A stretch of DNA of 64,000 bases, from the NCBI RefSeq assembly GCF_049537125.1, contig NZ_JBMVQY010000002.1, positions 620,001 through 684,000 of the forward strand. Direction: 5' to 3'. Below, piece after piece: positions 31,600-41,158 of the stretch (position 1 is its first letter; every line of letters starts with the position of its first letter). A program made the position numbers and the translations under genes. Source of the stretch: Limisphaera sp026417315 (GTDB taxonomy: Bacteria; Verrucomicrobiota; Verrucomicrobiia; Limisphaerales; Limisphaeraceae). The notes beneath the pieces were generated by a model. That model was not told where the DNA came from. It did no database searches and saw only the letters and a list, made by a program, of their open reading frames with translations.

Positions 31600-32402
31600 C
31601 CCGGCCCGCCGATGCGCGACACGCTGCATTTCGGACCTGGATGCCGCCAAAGCCCGGCGGAATTCCGGGGTCCTCGGCACGGGAAGGGCGGGGGAAACGG
31701 CATTTCCCCGGGAGTCTTGAATCCGGGACTTGAACAGGCGCCCGGTCGAACCGCGGGTCGGACCCGGGCGAGGTGGGGCCAGGTTGCAGCGAAGTTCGGG
31801 AAGGATCGCAGCCGGGCCCAGACGTTGCGAGAAGCGCGGAGCTCCCGGGGCGGGCGGCTTCGAAGTCGGCCAGCAACGCTGGACTCTGCCCGGGCAGCCC
31901 GCAGTCGTGTCGGGCCGGCCAGCCGATGGGCGACAACAGCGCCCCGCCGCGCCGGTTTTTTCGGGGAAATTCGCCCGGCCCTTGCGGATCTCCAGCTGCC
32001 TGGAATCTTCACCGGAAATTGGCGTTGCAGGTCGAAGTTTCATCGCGCACCTGGAGGCGCCGCCTTTGTGTGATTCCGTCGGCGCGACGGCTCTGCTCGT
32101 CAAAAGGGTGCATGGCCGGTGCGGAGCCCTGCTTGCCGCCGGGGCGGTCCCGTGCAGGCGCGCGGACCTGTCGCAAACTGAACCCGCGGCAGCGTACCCG
32201 GCCCGGAGCCGGAGGGGCGTCCGGGTGCAACCCGCCACGGACTCAGGGATGGTTGCCGGTCCGCCTTCCAGGATGGGCTGTCCGATCGCCGTCTGTGCTC
32301 GCGTGGAAAGCCCTCGCCGGTGTGCCAGGTTGCGCTCACGAGGGCGAATTGGCCGCAAAATCGAAGTTGTCGAGGCGCTGAAACGCCGTATGCTCCGGGG
32401 GC
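31600..32402. other. Gene-free spacer with repeat copy B
   Basis: No supported gene between the tig promoter and the PhoPQ-related hydrolase. The stretch includes spacer-repeat copy B (31610-31750); the rest is unassigned. Confidence 0.5.
31610..31750 (+). repeat. Dispersed degenerate spacer repeat, copy B
   Basis: The run gcccggcggaattccggggt, then cctcggcacgggaagggcgg and gggaaacggcatttccccgg, then gagtcttgaatccgggactt, aligns in the same orientation with copy A at 366-500. Confidence 0.5.
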
Positions 32403-33974
32403 GTGAACGACCAACTCCGCGACCCTTCTGAAACTGCCTCCTTGGATCCCGGTCCCCAATCACCCTTGTGGAGAAACAGCGCTCGTTCCCACGATGCCCC
32501 TTTTGTGGCCGGGCAGGCAGTTGGAGACCGTGGGCCGACCCGGTTGCCCGCCCGAGCTGTTGGGAGGGTCCGGTGGCCCCGGCTGATGCCGGGCCTGCTG
32601 CTGGCCACATGGTGCATCGCCGCGCCGCGGGTGACGGACCCGGCCCGGCAGACGGCGCTGGACCGTTACGTGGCCGGGCCGGATCCGGCCTACGGATTTG
32701 AACGGGTGGGCACTCTGACGGCACCGGCGGGTCAGGTGCACGTGTTGCGCATGCGATCGCAGACATGGCGCAACACAAACGAAGTAAACCGGACCGTGTG
32801 GGAGCACTGGCTACTGGTGGCGGTTCCCGCAGAGGTCCGGCATCGCACCGCCCTGCTTTTCATCGGCGGGGGCAACAACCGCGCCGAGCCGCCCTCGAGC
32901 ATGGACGCGAACCTGATCCGGCTGGCGGTCGAAACCCACTCCGTCGTGGCCGAACTGCGCAACGTGCCCAACCAGCCCTTGATGTTTCACGGAGATGGGC
33001 AGGAGCGGGTCGAGGACGATCTGATCGCTTACACGTGGGACCGGTTTTTGCGCACCGGGGATGAACAGTGGCCGGCTCGCCTGCCCATGACCAAGGCGGC
33101 CGTTCGAGCGATGGATACGGTGACGGCTTTCTGTGGCTCGGCGGAGGGAGGCGGACACAGCGTCCAACGCTTTGTGGTGGCGGGCGGGTCCAAACGCGGT
33201 TGGACCACGTGGACCACGGCGGCCGTGGATGACCGGGTGGTGGCGATCGTGCCCATCGTCATCGACGTGCTGAATCTGGAAGCCTCGATGCGTCACCACT
33301 ACGCGGCCTATGGATTTTGGGCCCCCGCCGTCGGCGATTACGTCGCCCACGGCATCATGAACTGGATGGGTTCGGCGGAACTGACGGCGCTCGCCCGCAT
33401 CGAGGACCCGTTCCACTATCGGGACCGCCTCACCATGCCCAAGTTGCTCATTCACGCCACGGGCGATCAGTTTTTTCTGCCCGATTCCTGGCAGTTTTAT
33501 TTCGACGAGTTGCCCGGGGAGAAACATCTGCGCTATGTGCCCAATGCCGATCATTCGCTCCGTGGTACGGACGCGTTCGACACGCTCAAAGCGTTTTATG
33601 CCTCGATTCTGGAAAACCGGCCGCGGCCGCGCTTCCAGTGGCAGTATGACCCGGACGGCACTTTGCGGGTTGAGGTCGCCGACCGCCCCCGTGGCGTTAC
33701 GCTCTGGCAGGCCACCAACCCGAAGGCGCGCGACTTCCGCGTGGAAACGTTCGGGACCAACTGGGTGGCCAGGCCGCTGCCGATCGAACAGGGGCAGTGC
33801 GTGGTCAGACTCTCCGATCCTCCCGCGGGTTGGACGGCTTCGCTGGTGGAACTGACCTATGACGGTCCGCTGAATGTCCCGCTGAAGCTCACCACGCCCG
33901 TATGGGTGCGCCCGGACCGCACGGAGCACGAGTTCGTGCCCTTGAAACCGCAGGGAACCCGCTCGGCCCGATAG
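32403..33974 (+). CDS. PhoPQ-activated pathogenicity-related family hydrolase
   Basis: The protein belongs to the PhoPQ_related family (alpha/beta-hydrolase-like, exported). Its marks are HWLLVAVP, FIGGGNNR near 155, GGSKRGWTTWTTAAVD carrying the nucleophile-elbow serine, VPIVIDVLN, and a C-terminal LLIHATGDQFFLPDSW and VPNADHSLRG that supply the likely acid and histidine. From the GTG at 32403 it is 523 residues; the first 60 are Pro/Arg-rich and atypical, and an ATG at 32586 followed by PGLLLATWCIAAP would give a clean signal peptide, so the true start may be 32586. The Salmonella relative is AprA-like; the substrate is unknown. It stands alone. Confidence 0.85.
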   Translation: MNDQLRDPSETASLDPGPQSPLWRNSARSHDAPFVAGQAVGDRGPTRLPARAVGRVRWPRLMPGLLLATWCIAAPRVTDPARQTALDRYVAGPDPAYGFERVGTLTAPAGQVHVLRMRSQTWRNTNEVNRTVWEHWLLVAVPAEVRHRTALLFIGGGNNRAEPPSSMDANLIRLAVETHSVVAELRNVPNQPLMFHGDGQERVEDDLIAYTWDRFLRTGDEQWPARLPMTKAAVRAMDTVTAFCGSAEGGGHSVQRFVVAGGSKRGWTTWTTAAVDDRVVAIVPIVIDVLNLEASMRHHYAAYGFWAPAVGDYVAHGIMNWMGSAELTALARIEDPFHYRDRLTMPKLLIHATGDQFFLPDSWQFYFDELPGEKHLRYVPNADHSLRGTDAFDTLKAFYASILENRPRPRFQWQYDPDGTLRVEVADRPRGVTLWQATNPKARDFRVETFGTNWVARPLPIEQGQCVVRLSDPPAGWTASLVELTYDGPLNVPLKLTTPVWVRPDRTEHEFVPLKPQGTRSAR

Positions 33975-34656
33975 CCGGTGCGCCCGCGCAGCACCGGACT
34001 GTGCCGACACTGAGCCGGACCGGCGCGCAGGCGATTCACGCCTCTGCGGCCGACACAAGCGGGCGGGGCAGCGCCGGCGCGGTCCGGCGTTTCCCAGATC
34101 GCGCCAGCACTTCCATCGGCGGGTCCGCGGCACCGGACGGAGAAGGCACCGCCCGCCCGACCCCGGCACCGCGCCGGTCAATCCCGGCTCTCCACGGGCG
34201 ATTCATGGTTTGTGTGGCATGCCTCCGGACCAAACAGACGCTGGCGCCAACGGATCTGCGGGGTCCACCGGTGAACCGGGCGATCGGGCCGCTGGACGAT
34301 CGATTTCGGGCGGACACCGGCATGAACGGCTCCGGAGTGGTTGGCGCGCAACGGCCGCACGTGCCGCTGAGGCTTCCGTCTTCGGGGATTGGGCATGGCC
34401 GGCTGGTCGCTTGAAGACGGGCCGGCCGGATTCGAGTTTCCTGCCCGGCATCTGGTGGGGTCGGGTGCCGGGGCGGGGAACCCTGGTCCTGGTCGCAGGC
34501 TGTGTCCTGCGGTGTGAACGGCCAGGGCTTCTGCCCACAAGAGGTGTAAAGGAAGGCCGGGGCGATCGGCGGCCCCCAGGTTTCGGCCCAACCCGGCAAT
34601 TGGCAGAGTGACCAGGATCGGGCTAAGGTGGGCTTCAACGAACGCTTGTGGTGGGT
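33975..34656. other. Gene-free spacer
   Basis: About 680 bases with no supported gene, RNA or clear repeat between the hydrolase and the PLP enzyme. Confidence 0.45.
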
Positions 34657-36180
34657 ATGAGCGCTTACGATTTACTGCGGCACCCCCTGTGGGAGCCGGA
34701 ATGCCTGGGGCGTCCGCTTCCGCCTCTGCCCCACGCCGTTTCCGTGGCGTTGCCGCGGTGGGAGGACGTGGTGGGTTACGAGGAGAAGCGACCCGAGGTG
34801 ATGGAACGGCTGCAAGCCGGTTATCCGCGCTTTGTGTTTCAGCGGCCGATCCTGGCCCTGGCGGAACGGTTGGCCGGAGACGGGGGAGTTGGTTTGCCGT
34901 TTCCCTCCCGTGCCGCGGCGGAGGCGGCTGCGGCTTTTGTGCGGCGGCAAACGGGCGCACCCACGGAGCTTCGGGCGTGGGGGTCGGTGACGGGCGTGGT
35001 GACCCATGAGGAGGGATTTCCGGCGCTAAAGGCGTTTTGGCAGCACACCGGACGCATTGTTTCGACCCGGCAGGCGGAAGCGGTGTTGGCCGAACGTGGC
35101 GAGCCTCCGGAGTCCGGGGAGATTCGCCAAAGTCTGCGCTGCATGCTGGCCACGTGGTACGGGTGCGAGGTGGACGATGTGTTTCTGACGCCCACGGGGA
35201 TGGCGGCTCAATGGGCTGCCTTGCAGGTGGTGCAACTTCTGCACCCGGGCCTGCCCACGGTCCAGATCGGCTTTCCGTACGTGGACACGCTGAAGCTGCA
35301 GGAAAAGTTCGGGGCCGGGGCGGTGCTCCTGCATGACCTGCGTACTGCGTCCGAACAGCTGGAAACGTTGTTGGCCCGGCAGCGAATCGCTGGCTGTTTT
35401 TGTGAACTGCCGGGTAACCCGCTGCTGGGCTCCGCGGATGTTCGCCGGATCGTCCCCTTGCTTCGGGAACATGGAGTGCCGTTGGTCGCCGATGATGTCG
35501 TGGCCACGCCCTTCAATGTCGATTTGCTCCCGCATGCGGATCTGATTGCCACGAGCCTGACCAAATTCATCGCCGGCACCTGCGATGTCATGGGCGGGGC
35601 CGTGATCGTGTCGCCGCATTCGCCCTGGCACCACCGGCTTCGAGAAGCCCTGCGGGCCCAAAACCCGGAGACGGTCTGGGGCGAAGACGCGGCCGTGTTG
35701 GTGGCCTCGGGTCGGGATTTTCCCCGGCGCATGGCCCGGCACAACGCGCACGGGTTGTGGATCGCGGAACGGTTGCGGCAGCACCCCGCGGTGGAGCGGG
35801 TTTGGTATCCGAAATGGGAATGCGCAGAGGCGTATGAGGCCGTGCGGCGGCCGGGAGGCGGATGGGGCGCGTTGGTCACGTTCCTGCCGCGGCGCGCGGC
35901 GGAGACGGCGCCGCTAATCTACGACCGGCTGGAGGTCTGCAAAGGGCCGAGCCTGGGCACCGTGTTCACGTTGGCTTGTCCGTTTACCTTGTTGGCCCAT
36001 TACTTGGAACTCGACTGGGCGGAGGCCTGCGGGGTGTCCCGGTATCTCATTCGCCTCTCGGTCGGATTGGAGGATCCGCAAGAGTTGTGGTCGCGCCTGG
36101 AGCGTGCGCTGGACGCAGCTACGGGGCCGGGGGAACCCCGGGGCGCGCCGCAGGCGAGCACACCGACCGTCGTGGGTTGA
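34657..36180 (+). CDS. Cys/Met-metabolism-type PLP-dependent enzyme
   Basis: The 507-residue protein (ATG 34657; a GTG lies 9 bases earlier) matches the cystathionine gamma-synthase/lyase fold. Visible are DDVFLTPTGMAAQWAALQ near the cofactor site, GFPYVDTLKLQEKFG, ELPGNPLLGSADV, the Asp-containing VPLVADDVVATPFN and the Schiff-base Lys in TSLTKFIAGTCDVMGG. The 100-residue N-terminal extension beyond usual MetB (about 380-400 residues) resembles the longer fungal-type cystathionine gamma-synthase. A role in trans-sulfuration or homocysteine synthesis is likely, but gamma-synthase, lyase and sulfhydrylase cannot be separated by eye. It is convergent with the GH13 gene. Confidence 0.8.
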   Translation: MSAYDLLRHPLWEPECLGRPLPPLPHAVSVALPRWEDVVGYEEKRPEVMERLQAGYPRFVFQRPILALAERLAGDGGVGLPFPSRAAAEAAAAFVRRQTGAPTELRAWGSVTGVVTHEEGFPALKAFWQHTGRIVSTRQAEAVLAERGEPPESGEIRQSLRCMLATWYGCEVDDVFLTPTGMAAQWAALQVVQLLHPGLPTVQIGFPYVDTLKLQEKFGAGAVLLHDLRTASEQLETLLARQRIAGCFCELPGNPLLGSADVRRIVPLLREHGVPLVADDVVATPFNVDLLPHADLIATSLTKFIAGTCDVMGGAVIVSPHSPWHHRLREALRAQNPETVWGEDAAVLVASGRDFPRRMARHNAHGLWIAERLRQHPAVERVWYPKWECAEAYEAVRRPGGGWGALVTFLPRRAAETAPLIYDRLEVCKGPSLGTVFTLACPFTLLAHYLELDWAEACGVSRYLIRLSVGLEDPQELWSRLERALDAATGPGEPRGAPQASTPTVVG

Positions 36181-36226
36181 AGGGACCGGGCTCTGCCCAG
36201 CGGCTGCCCGAGCGGAGCCGACCGAA

Positions 36227-37723
36227 TCAGATGCTCTCGAAGGTCAGCACCTGTACGCCCCAGGCGGGCAGGTCCAGATAAATCCCGCGTTGGGCAAGTT
36301 CGGATCCCTGGCGGCGGTCGGTCCAACCGGCGCAGTGTTCCCGCACCTGCCACTCCGTGGCATGGCCGGCCTGAGGCGGCCAGGGAGCATAGCACTGGCC
36401 CGGATGCGGCGCGTAGTTGACCGCCACGAGAGTGAAGCGATCGGGGGCCTGCACCCAGGTGATCAGGACGAAGTTCAAACCACTGGGGTTGTCGGGCCAG
36501 GCAGCGCGGGGGGTGAGGACGGATGGGTGTCCATGGCCAACTCGAGCTTCCTGGATGATCTGCAGGGCCTCCGCGTAGATGCGCTGCACGGTGGGATCGG
36601 GAGGCTCCGGCGGGCGGCGTTGCAGCTGGACCGGAAGACGGACACGAGCACCGGTCTCCTGCCCCTGGTACAGGAACCGCAGACCGGGAAGGGACCAGGC
36701 AATCCAGAGCGCTGCGCGGTGGCGGTCCGGGGGAAACACCGCGGCCGCACGGGGCTCGTCGTGGTTCTCCAGGAAATGAATGCCGCCGGCCAGCAGGTTG
36801 GGCGGCAACGTGAGCAGGTGTTGTTGCACGCGCGGGCCGGGCCCGTGCACCAAAAGGTCATACAGCACCTTGTCGTAGGTGTAGTCGAAGCCCAACGATT
36901 GGAGCCGGGCTTCCAACCCCCAGTACACTTCGGCCAGAAACTGAAAATCCGGATGCTTGCGGCGGACGGTTTCGATGGCCTCCGGCCAGAATTCTCCAGG
37001 GGCGGCCGGTTCGGGGTACGGCCAATCGGCCCACGTCCGCGCGAAAACATCGGACAGCACCAGCATCGCCATGTCGCATCGGACCCCGTCACAACGTTCG
37101 GCCACGTGCAACAGGGCCTCGATCAGGGCCCGCCGGGTCGCCGGGTTGCGCAAATCGAGTTGGGCGGTGTCCGTCCATGGCGGAAAGTAGGGATCGCGGC
37201 CGTGAGCCAACCAGACGCGCGGGGCGGGGGGCGCTGCCGCGCCCGGGGGAGCCATCGGCCATGGGAAAGAGCCGGGGCGTTCGAGGGAGCTGCGGACAAA
37301 GTATTCCGGGTGCTCCTGTACCCACGGATGGTCCACGCCCACGTGGTTGGGGATGAAATCCAGGATGAGCCGGATGCCCAGCGAGTTCAGACGCTTCCGA
37401 AATGCGAGGAGAGCGGCATCCCCGCCGAATGCTTCGGGCACTTGATAGCCCGCAGGGGCGTAGGGCGAACCGCCCACGTCCTCCGGCCGCCAGCCGGGCA
37501 GGACATTGTCGTAAACCAACCGCAGGTCGGGATGCTCCAGCGCAATCTGACGTGCCCGGGGTCCGGTGGGCCAGAGCCCCATCAGCCACACGTGTGTCAC
37601 GCCACGTTCGCGCCATTGACGCAGATGGGCCTCGGGTACGTCGGCCAGCGTGGCAGGGCGCTGCGGCACGGTCTGCATCTCCCGCAGCCAGCAGCGGGTG
37701 GGAATCTCGTAGAGGAACGGCAT
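36227..37723 (-). CDS. GH13-family glycosidase (alpha-amylase-like)
   Basis: The 498-residue protein has the GH13 barrel signatures: region I LILDFIPNHVGVDHP, region II GVRCDMAML with the catalytic Asp nucleophile, region III FLAEVYW with the acid/base Glu, and region IV ENHDEPR with the third Asp. The N terminus FLYEIPTRCWLRE has no signal peptide, so it is probably cytoplasmic. The C-terminal beta domain ends with the conserved WGVQVLTFE. Specificity (amylase, branching or phosphorylase type) is not evident. It follows the ACT protein by 22 bases and is probably co-transcribed. Confidence 0.9.
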   Translation of the reverse strand: MPFLYEIPTRCWLREMQTVPQRPATLADVPEAHLRQWRERGVTHVWLMGLWPTGPRARQIALEHPDLRLVYDNVLPGWRPEDVGGSPYAPAGYQVPEAFGGDAALLAFRKRLNSLGIRLILDFIPNHVGVDHPWVQEHPEYFVRSSLERPGSFPWPMAPPGAAAPPAPRVWLAHGRDPYFPPWTDTAQLDLRNPATRRALIEALLHVAERCDGVRCDMAMLVLSDVFARTWADWPYPEPAAPGEFWPEAIETVRRKHPDFQFLAEVYWGLEARLQSLGFDYTYDKVLYDLLVHGPGPRVQQHLLTLPPNLLAGGIHFLENHDEPRAAAVFPPDRHRAALWIAWSLPGLRFLYQGQETGARVRLPVQLQRRPPEPPDPTVQRIYAEALQIIQEARVGHGHPSVLTPRAAWPDNPSGLNFVLITWVQAPDRFTLVAVNYAPHPGQCYAPWPPQAGHATEWQVREHCAGWTDRRQGSELAQRGIYLDLPAWGVQVLTFESI

Positions 37724-37745
37724 GCCGTGGGCAGGGCGTTGTTCC

Positions 37746-38180
37746 TCAGGCCGCGGCGGTTCCCTTGCGGCGGGGGCGAGAGGCGGACAGGAGATTGAGC
37801 GCTTTCAGCGCCTTTTGGGCATCGTTGACGCGCAGAACCAGAAGTCCTTTTTTCTGGTTGGGGGCAGTGGCGCAATACGCATACTCGATGTTCACGCCGG
37901 CATCCGCCAGAGCGTGGGCGATGCGCGCCAGGCTACCGGGTTGGTTGGGTCCTTCTACGAGCAGGACATCATCTTCCACCACCAGGGTGCCGCGTTCCTC
38001 GAACACGTGGAGGGCCTTGCGATAATCACTGACAACCATCCGAATCACGGTGTGGTCCACGGTGTCGCTGGTGGAAATGGCATAGATGTTGATGCCGGCC
38101 TCGGCCAGGGCGTCGCAGACGCGGGCCAACGTGCCGGGTCGATTCTCCAGAAAAATGGCCAGTTGCTTGGTGATGTGCAT
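37746..38180 (-). CDS. Tandem ACT-domain regulatory protein
   Basis: This 144-residue protein consists of two ACT domains. Domain 1 (1-70) starts ITKQLAIFLENRPGTLARVCDALAEAGINIYAIS and domain 2 (72-130) EGPNQPGSLARIAHALADAGVNIEYAYC, each with the ligand-binding G-L turn. A basic tail RPRRKG ends it. Free-standing tandem ACT proteins of this kind are usually linked to amino-acid sensing, as in the AcuB/IlvN-related group. A strong GGAGGT lies just before the ATG at 38180. It precedes the GH13 gene. Confidence 0.9.
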   Translation of the reverse strand: MHITKQLAIFLENRPGTLARVCDALAEAGINIYAISTSDTVDHTVIRMVVSDYRKALHVFEERGTLVVEDDVLLVEGPNQPGSLARIAHALADAGVNIEYAYCATAPNQKKGLLVLRVNDAQKALKALNLLSASRPRRKGTAAA

Positions 38181-38438
38181 CAGACCTCCGGTGGACCTGT
38201 GGCTGGATGTGCGCGCTTTCACGCCACGCACTCTAGCACAAAGGGCAGGACCGAACCAGTTGGTCGCACGGCTCAGGGGCCGGGGCGATTTCAAGCGGGA
38301 GGCGAAGGCACGCCGATATCCGGATCGAGCGCCGTCCGAAGCCCTGCAGGGTGCCGGCTCCCGGGTCATCCACGCGAGCCGGAGGAAAGCGGGGGCGTGT
38401 TGAACGGCGGCGAGGTTCCGCAGGTCCAATTCCGCTGA

Positions 38439-39218
38439 GTGAACGCGCCCGTGAGAGCCTCGAGAGTCTCCCGTCTGCAAGGGCCTCGGCTGCGCGGGTT
38501 CGGCGCGGACCGAACCCTGTTCTTGTGCAGCGCGGCCTGTTGTCTGTGGGTGGGGCTGCGGATCCTTCAGACGGGCCAGACGCATTATCGGCTGCTGTGG
38601 TGGAACCTGTTCCTCGCCTGGGTGCCTTTGGGATTTGCGCGGGCGATGGAACTGGCCGGGCGAATCCGTTCCTCTGCGGTGCGCTGGGCCTGCACGGGCG
38701 CCACCGGGGTCCTGTGGCTGCTGTTTTTTCCGAATGCACCGTACCTCTTTACCGACCTCATTCACGCCCATCGGGCGCCGGCGGGGCAGTACTGGGTGGA
38801 CTTTTCTTTGATTCTGGGCTGTGCAGTGGCGGGATGGATGGCGGGGCTGGCCTCGTTGCGCGTGATGCATGCTCGGGTCGCATCGTGGTGGGGGTCGGTG
38901 GCGGGCTGGGGCTTCTGCAGTTTGGCGTGGTTGGCAGCGGGTGTGGGGGTTTACCTGGGCCGGGTGTTGCGGCTGCACAGTTGGGACGTGCTGTTGCATC
39001 CGCCCGGTTTTTGGCAGGGGCTGTCCCAGTGGATCCTTCAGATGGGTCGAAACCCGGAAGCGCCGGGGTTCCCGTTGGGCTTTGCGGCGGTTGTGGGGAT
39101 TTCGTACGTGCTGGTCCACAGCCTGGCGCAAGGGGTTTTTGTCGAGCGACCCACTTGCAGCGAAAACGCGCCGACGGCTGAAAAACCAACTCTCGGAGGC
39201 GGGCGGACAAGCTCCTAG
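38439..39218 (+). CDS. DUF1361 integral membrane protein
   Basis: The 259-residue protein (GTG start 38439) has six to seven hydrophobic segments and the DUF1361 signature WNLFLAWVPLGFA, then FPNAPYLFTDLIH and GVYLGRVLRLHSWDVL. The family is uncharacterised; family members occur in Firmicutes and other groups. The hydrophilic tail (about 30 residues) is basic and Thr/Gly-rich. It is divergent from the ACT/GH13 unit and convergent with the secreted protein at 39308. Confidence 0.85.
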   Translation: MNAPVRASRVSRLQGPRLRGFGADRTLFLCSAACCLWVGLRILQTGQTHYRLLWWNLFLAWVPLGFARAMELAGRIRSSAVRWACTGATGVLWLLFFPNAPYLFTDLIHAHRAPAGQYWVDFSLILGCAVAGWMAGLASLRVMHARVASWWGSVAGWGFCSLAWLAAGVGVYLGRVLRLHSWDVLLHPPGFWQGLSQWILQMGRNPEAPGFPLGFAAVVGISYVLVHSLAQGVFVERPTCSENAPTAEKPTLGGGRTSS

Positions 39219-39307
39219 ATGGTTGCGGTGGTGAATCGCCTGCCTGCGGACATGCGCGGAGAGAACCCGGTTCGTGGAAGTTGAGCCGCGTCCGCCGCGG
39301 TCCGGGC

Positions 39308-40735
39308 CTACGGGGCGGGGCGGGCCTTGGCTGCCGCGGCAGGACCTGCCGAAGACCCGGCCCGACCCGCGGCGCTCGAGGGGGGTTGCAAGCGGGCGGC
39401 GACTTCGGCGTCCAGGGCGTCCAGTTGTTGCAAGGTGTCCCGGAGGAGTCGGATCAACGAGGGTCGAGTCAGGCCGGCCGCAGGCGTGGAGACCTCAGCC
39501 CTCGGGCGCTGCTCCAGATAGGCCCGCAAGGTTTGGACATAGGCCGCAGCCACGACTTGCGCCTCCCAGGGCACGCTGGCCCGGAGGGATTCCAGCCGGA
39601 CCAGGCAAGCAGTCAGTGCTTGTCGCTGGGCGGACCAGTCCCACTCTCGAATGACCGTTTGCAACGTCAGGTTTGTGGTGAATTGAGGCAACTCGGCCGA
39701 CGACGTGCGGACTTCGGCCGGGACACGCACTGTTTCCTGCAGGGCGGCCCAGGAGTTCGGGAGTGGAGCCGGGCTTTGGGGATCGCCACGTTCATAAAGG
39801 GCCAGCTGCAGGGCCCACCATTTTTCCACGTCCAGGAGCCGGGGGAAGTGGTCCTGGAAAACGTCCAAGAACGCCGCCTGCCAGTTGAGGAATCGCGCCC
39901 GATGGGTAACGAAGCCGGCCAGGTGTTGGGGGCCTTTGGGGAGTCGCAGAAGCTCGTGTAACAACAGCTCCGCACTCGCACGATAACGGTCGGTTTCAGG
40001 GCCGTCAGCCCCTTGCACTCCGGGCCAGCACAACTCCTGCCAGCTCAGGGGCCCCTGCTCTTGAAGGATTGGCCGGACGCGGACCAGCGGATCGTAGCGC
40101 TTTCGCTCGACGAGGGTGCGGCGGATGGCCACGGGTGCGCCCGGATCGGACGGCGGAGGGAACAACAGTTCTTCTTCGGCCAAGGTCTGCAATCGGCCGG
40201 CCAGGCCGGCGATCAGCCAGGCCGGAAGGTCGGTGGAGATGTCGCCGGCCGATTGGTTGGCGACCTCCAGCAGGATGACGTGCACCAAAGTTTCCAATAG
40301 CCGCCGCCGGCCCACCACTTCCGGCACGGCCAGGCGGTATTTCCAACCGCCCGGAAAGCGATCCGCCAGCAGCGTGAGGGTCTCGGCGGGGCCCCGGGCC
40401 GGGACCAGGGTCAGGTGAATGCGGTCCCGATACGGTGGCAATCCGCCCAGTTCGTGGCTCAGGCGCTGGCGGGTCCGTTCGCAGCTGACCACCAACAGCG
40501 CCGGCTCGAGGCGCAGATGCGTGGGGTTTGTCGCGAACGCCGCCAGGTCGGGCGGCAAGGGCCGGGTCCACGGGCGACTGACCACAAACTGGCCGGACTG
40601 GCTGACCAGGACGGGGTGGCCGCCGGAGCTGGAAGGGGTCTGCGGGGGGGCCGGCCATGCACTCCACAACAGCAGCAGGCCGGCGGTCCAGCAGCCCTGG
40701 AGAAGGGACCGGCAGGAACGGCGGGATCCCGCCAG
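39308..40735 (-). CDS. Hypothetical secreted protein, degenerate peptidase-like
   Basis: The protein is about 475 residues if read from the CTG at 40735; no good ATG exists between there and the FmdB stop at 40755, so the start is uncertain. A hydrophobic segment (TAGLLLLWSAWPAPPQ) after basic residues acts as a signal peptide. The central part (about 170-230) has LLETLVHVILLEVANQS and STDLPAWLIAGLAGRLQ, the layout of the gluzincin peptidase-MA fold (HExxH then PxWLxEGLA), but the zinc motif is missing (HVILLE) and the EGLA glutamate is absent. It may be an inactive relative or something else. It lies 19 bases after FmdB and is probably translationally coupled. Confidence 0.6.
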   Translation of the reverse strand: MAGSRRSCRSLLQGCWTAGLLLLWSAWPAPPQTPSSSGGHPVLVSQSGQFVVSRPWTRPLPPDLAAFATNPTHLRLEPALLVVSCERTRQRLSHELGGLPPYRDRIHLTLVPARGPAETLTLLADRFPGGWKYRLAVPEVVGRRRLLETLVHVILLEVANQSAGDISTDLPAWLIAGLAGRLQTLAEEELLFPPPSDPGAPVAIRRTLVERKRYDPLVRVRPILQEQGPLSWQELCWPGVQGADGPETDRYRASAELLLHELLRLPKGPQHLAGFVTHRARFLNWQAAFLDVFQDHFPRLLDVEKWWALQLALYERGDPQSPAPLPNSWAALQETVRVPAEVRTSSAELPQFTTNLTLQTVIREWDWSAQRQALTACLVRLESLRASVPWEAQVVAAAYVQTLRAYLEQRPRAEVSTPAAGLTRPSLIRLLRDTLQQLDALDAEVAARLQPPSSAAGRAGSSAGPAAAAKARPAP

Positions 40736-40754
40736 GTCCCGAGCCGAACCGGGC

Positions 40755-41090
40755 CTAGGATTTTCCGTTGCCCGAGGAGGCGCCGGACGGCTTGCTCTCG
40801 CCGCTCTTGGCGGCGGATTTGCCGCTCTGACCATCGCCACCCGAGGCGGCGGCGGCTTCCCGCTTGGCCGCCTGTTTGTAACTTTCGCTGCGATAATCCG
40901 TGATGTAAAACCCGCTGCCCTTGAACAGCAGACCGGCACCGCCGCTGATGGCGCGTTTGACGCGGCCCTTGCCCCAACGCTTTCGACCACAAAGTTCCTT
41001 GGGACACGTGGTCAAGGGCGGTTCCGTGATCGACTGGAACGTCTCGAACCGGTGTCCGCACTTCTCGCAAATGTATTCGTAGGTCGGCAT
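40755..41090 (-). CDS. FmdB-family zinc-ribbon protein
   Basis: This 111-residue protein has the FmdB domain: PTYEYICEKCGHRFE with CxxC, then TTCPKELCGRKRW supplying the second Cys pair, for a zinc ribbon of about 45 residues, followed by an Ala/Ser/Gly/Lys-rich tail. FmdB-like proteins are putative regulators; the biochemical role is not established. A GGAGG lies at a good distance before the ATG at 41090. The downstream gene on this strand is the hypothetical secreted protein. Confidence 0.9.
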   Translation of the reverse strand: MPTYEYICEKCGHRFETFQSITEPPLTTCPKELCGRKRWGKGRVKRAISGGAGLLFKGSGFYITDYRSESYKQAAKREAAAASGGDGQSGKSAAKSGESKPSGASSGNGKS

Positions 41091-41158
41091 GGACAATCCT
41101 CCCTGTCGCTGGCACCGTGGGCCGGCGCGGGGATGGAGGCTCCGGGGGACAGCCCGGC

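Noticed and set aside
36181..36226. Terminator between the PLP enzyme and GH13 stops
   Set aside because: GGCTC...GAGCC can pair over a long loop, but the stem is only five bases and there is no T-tract, so I do not call it.
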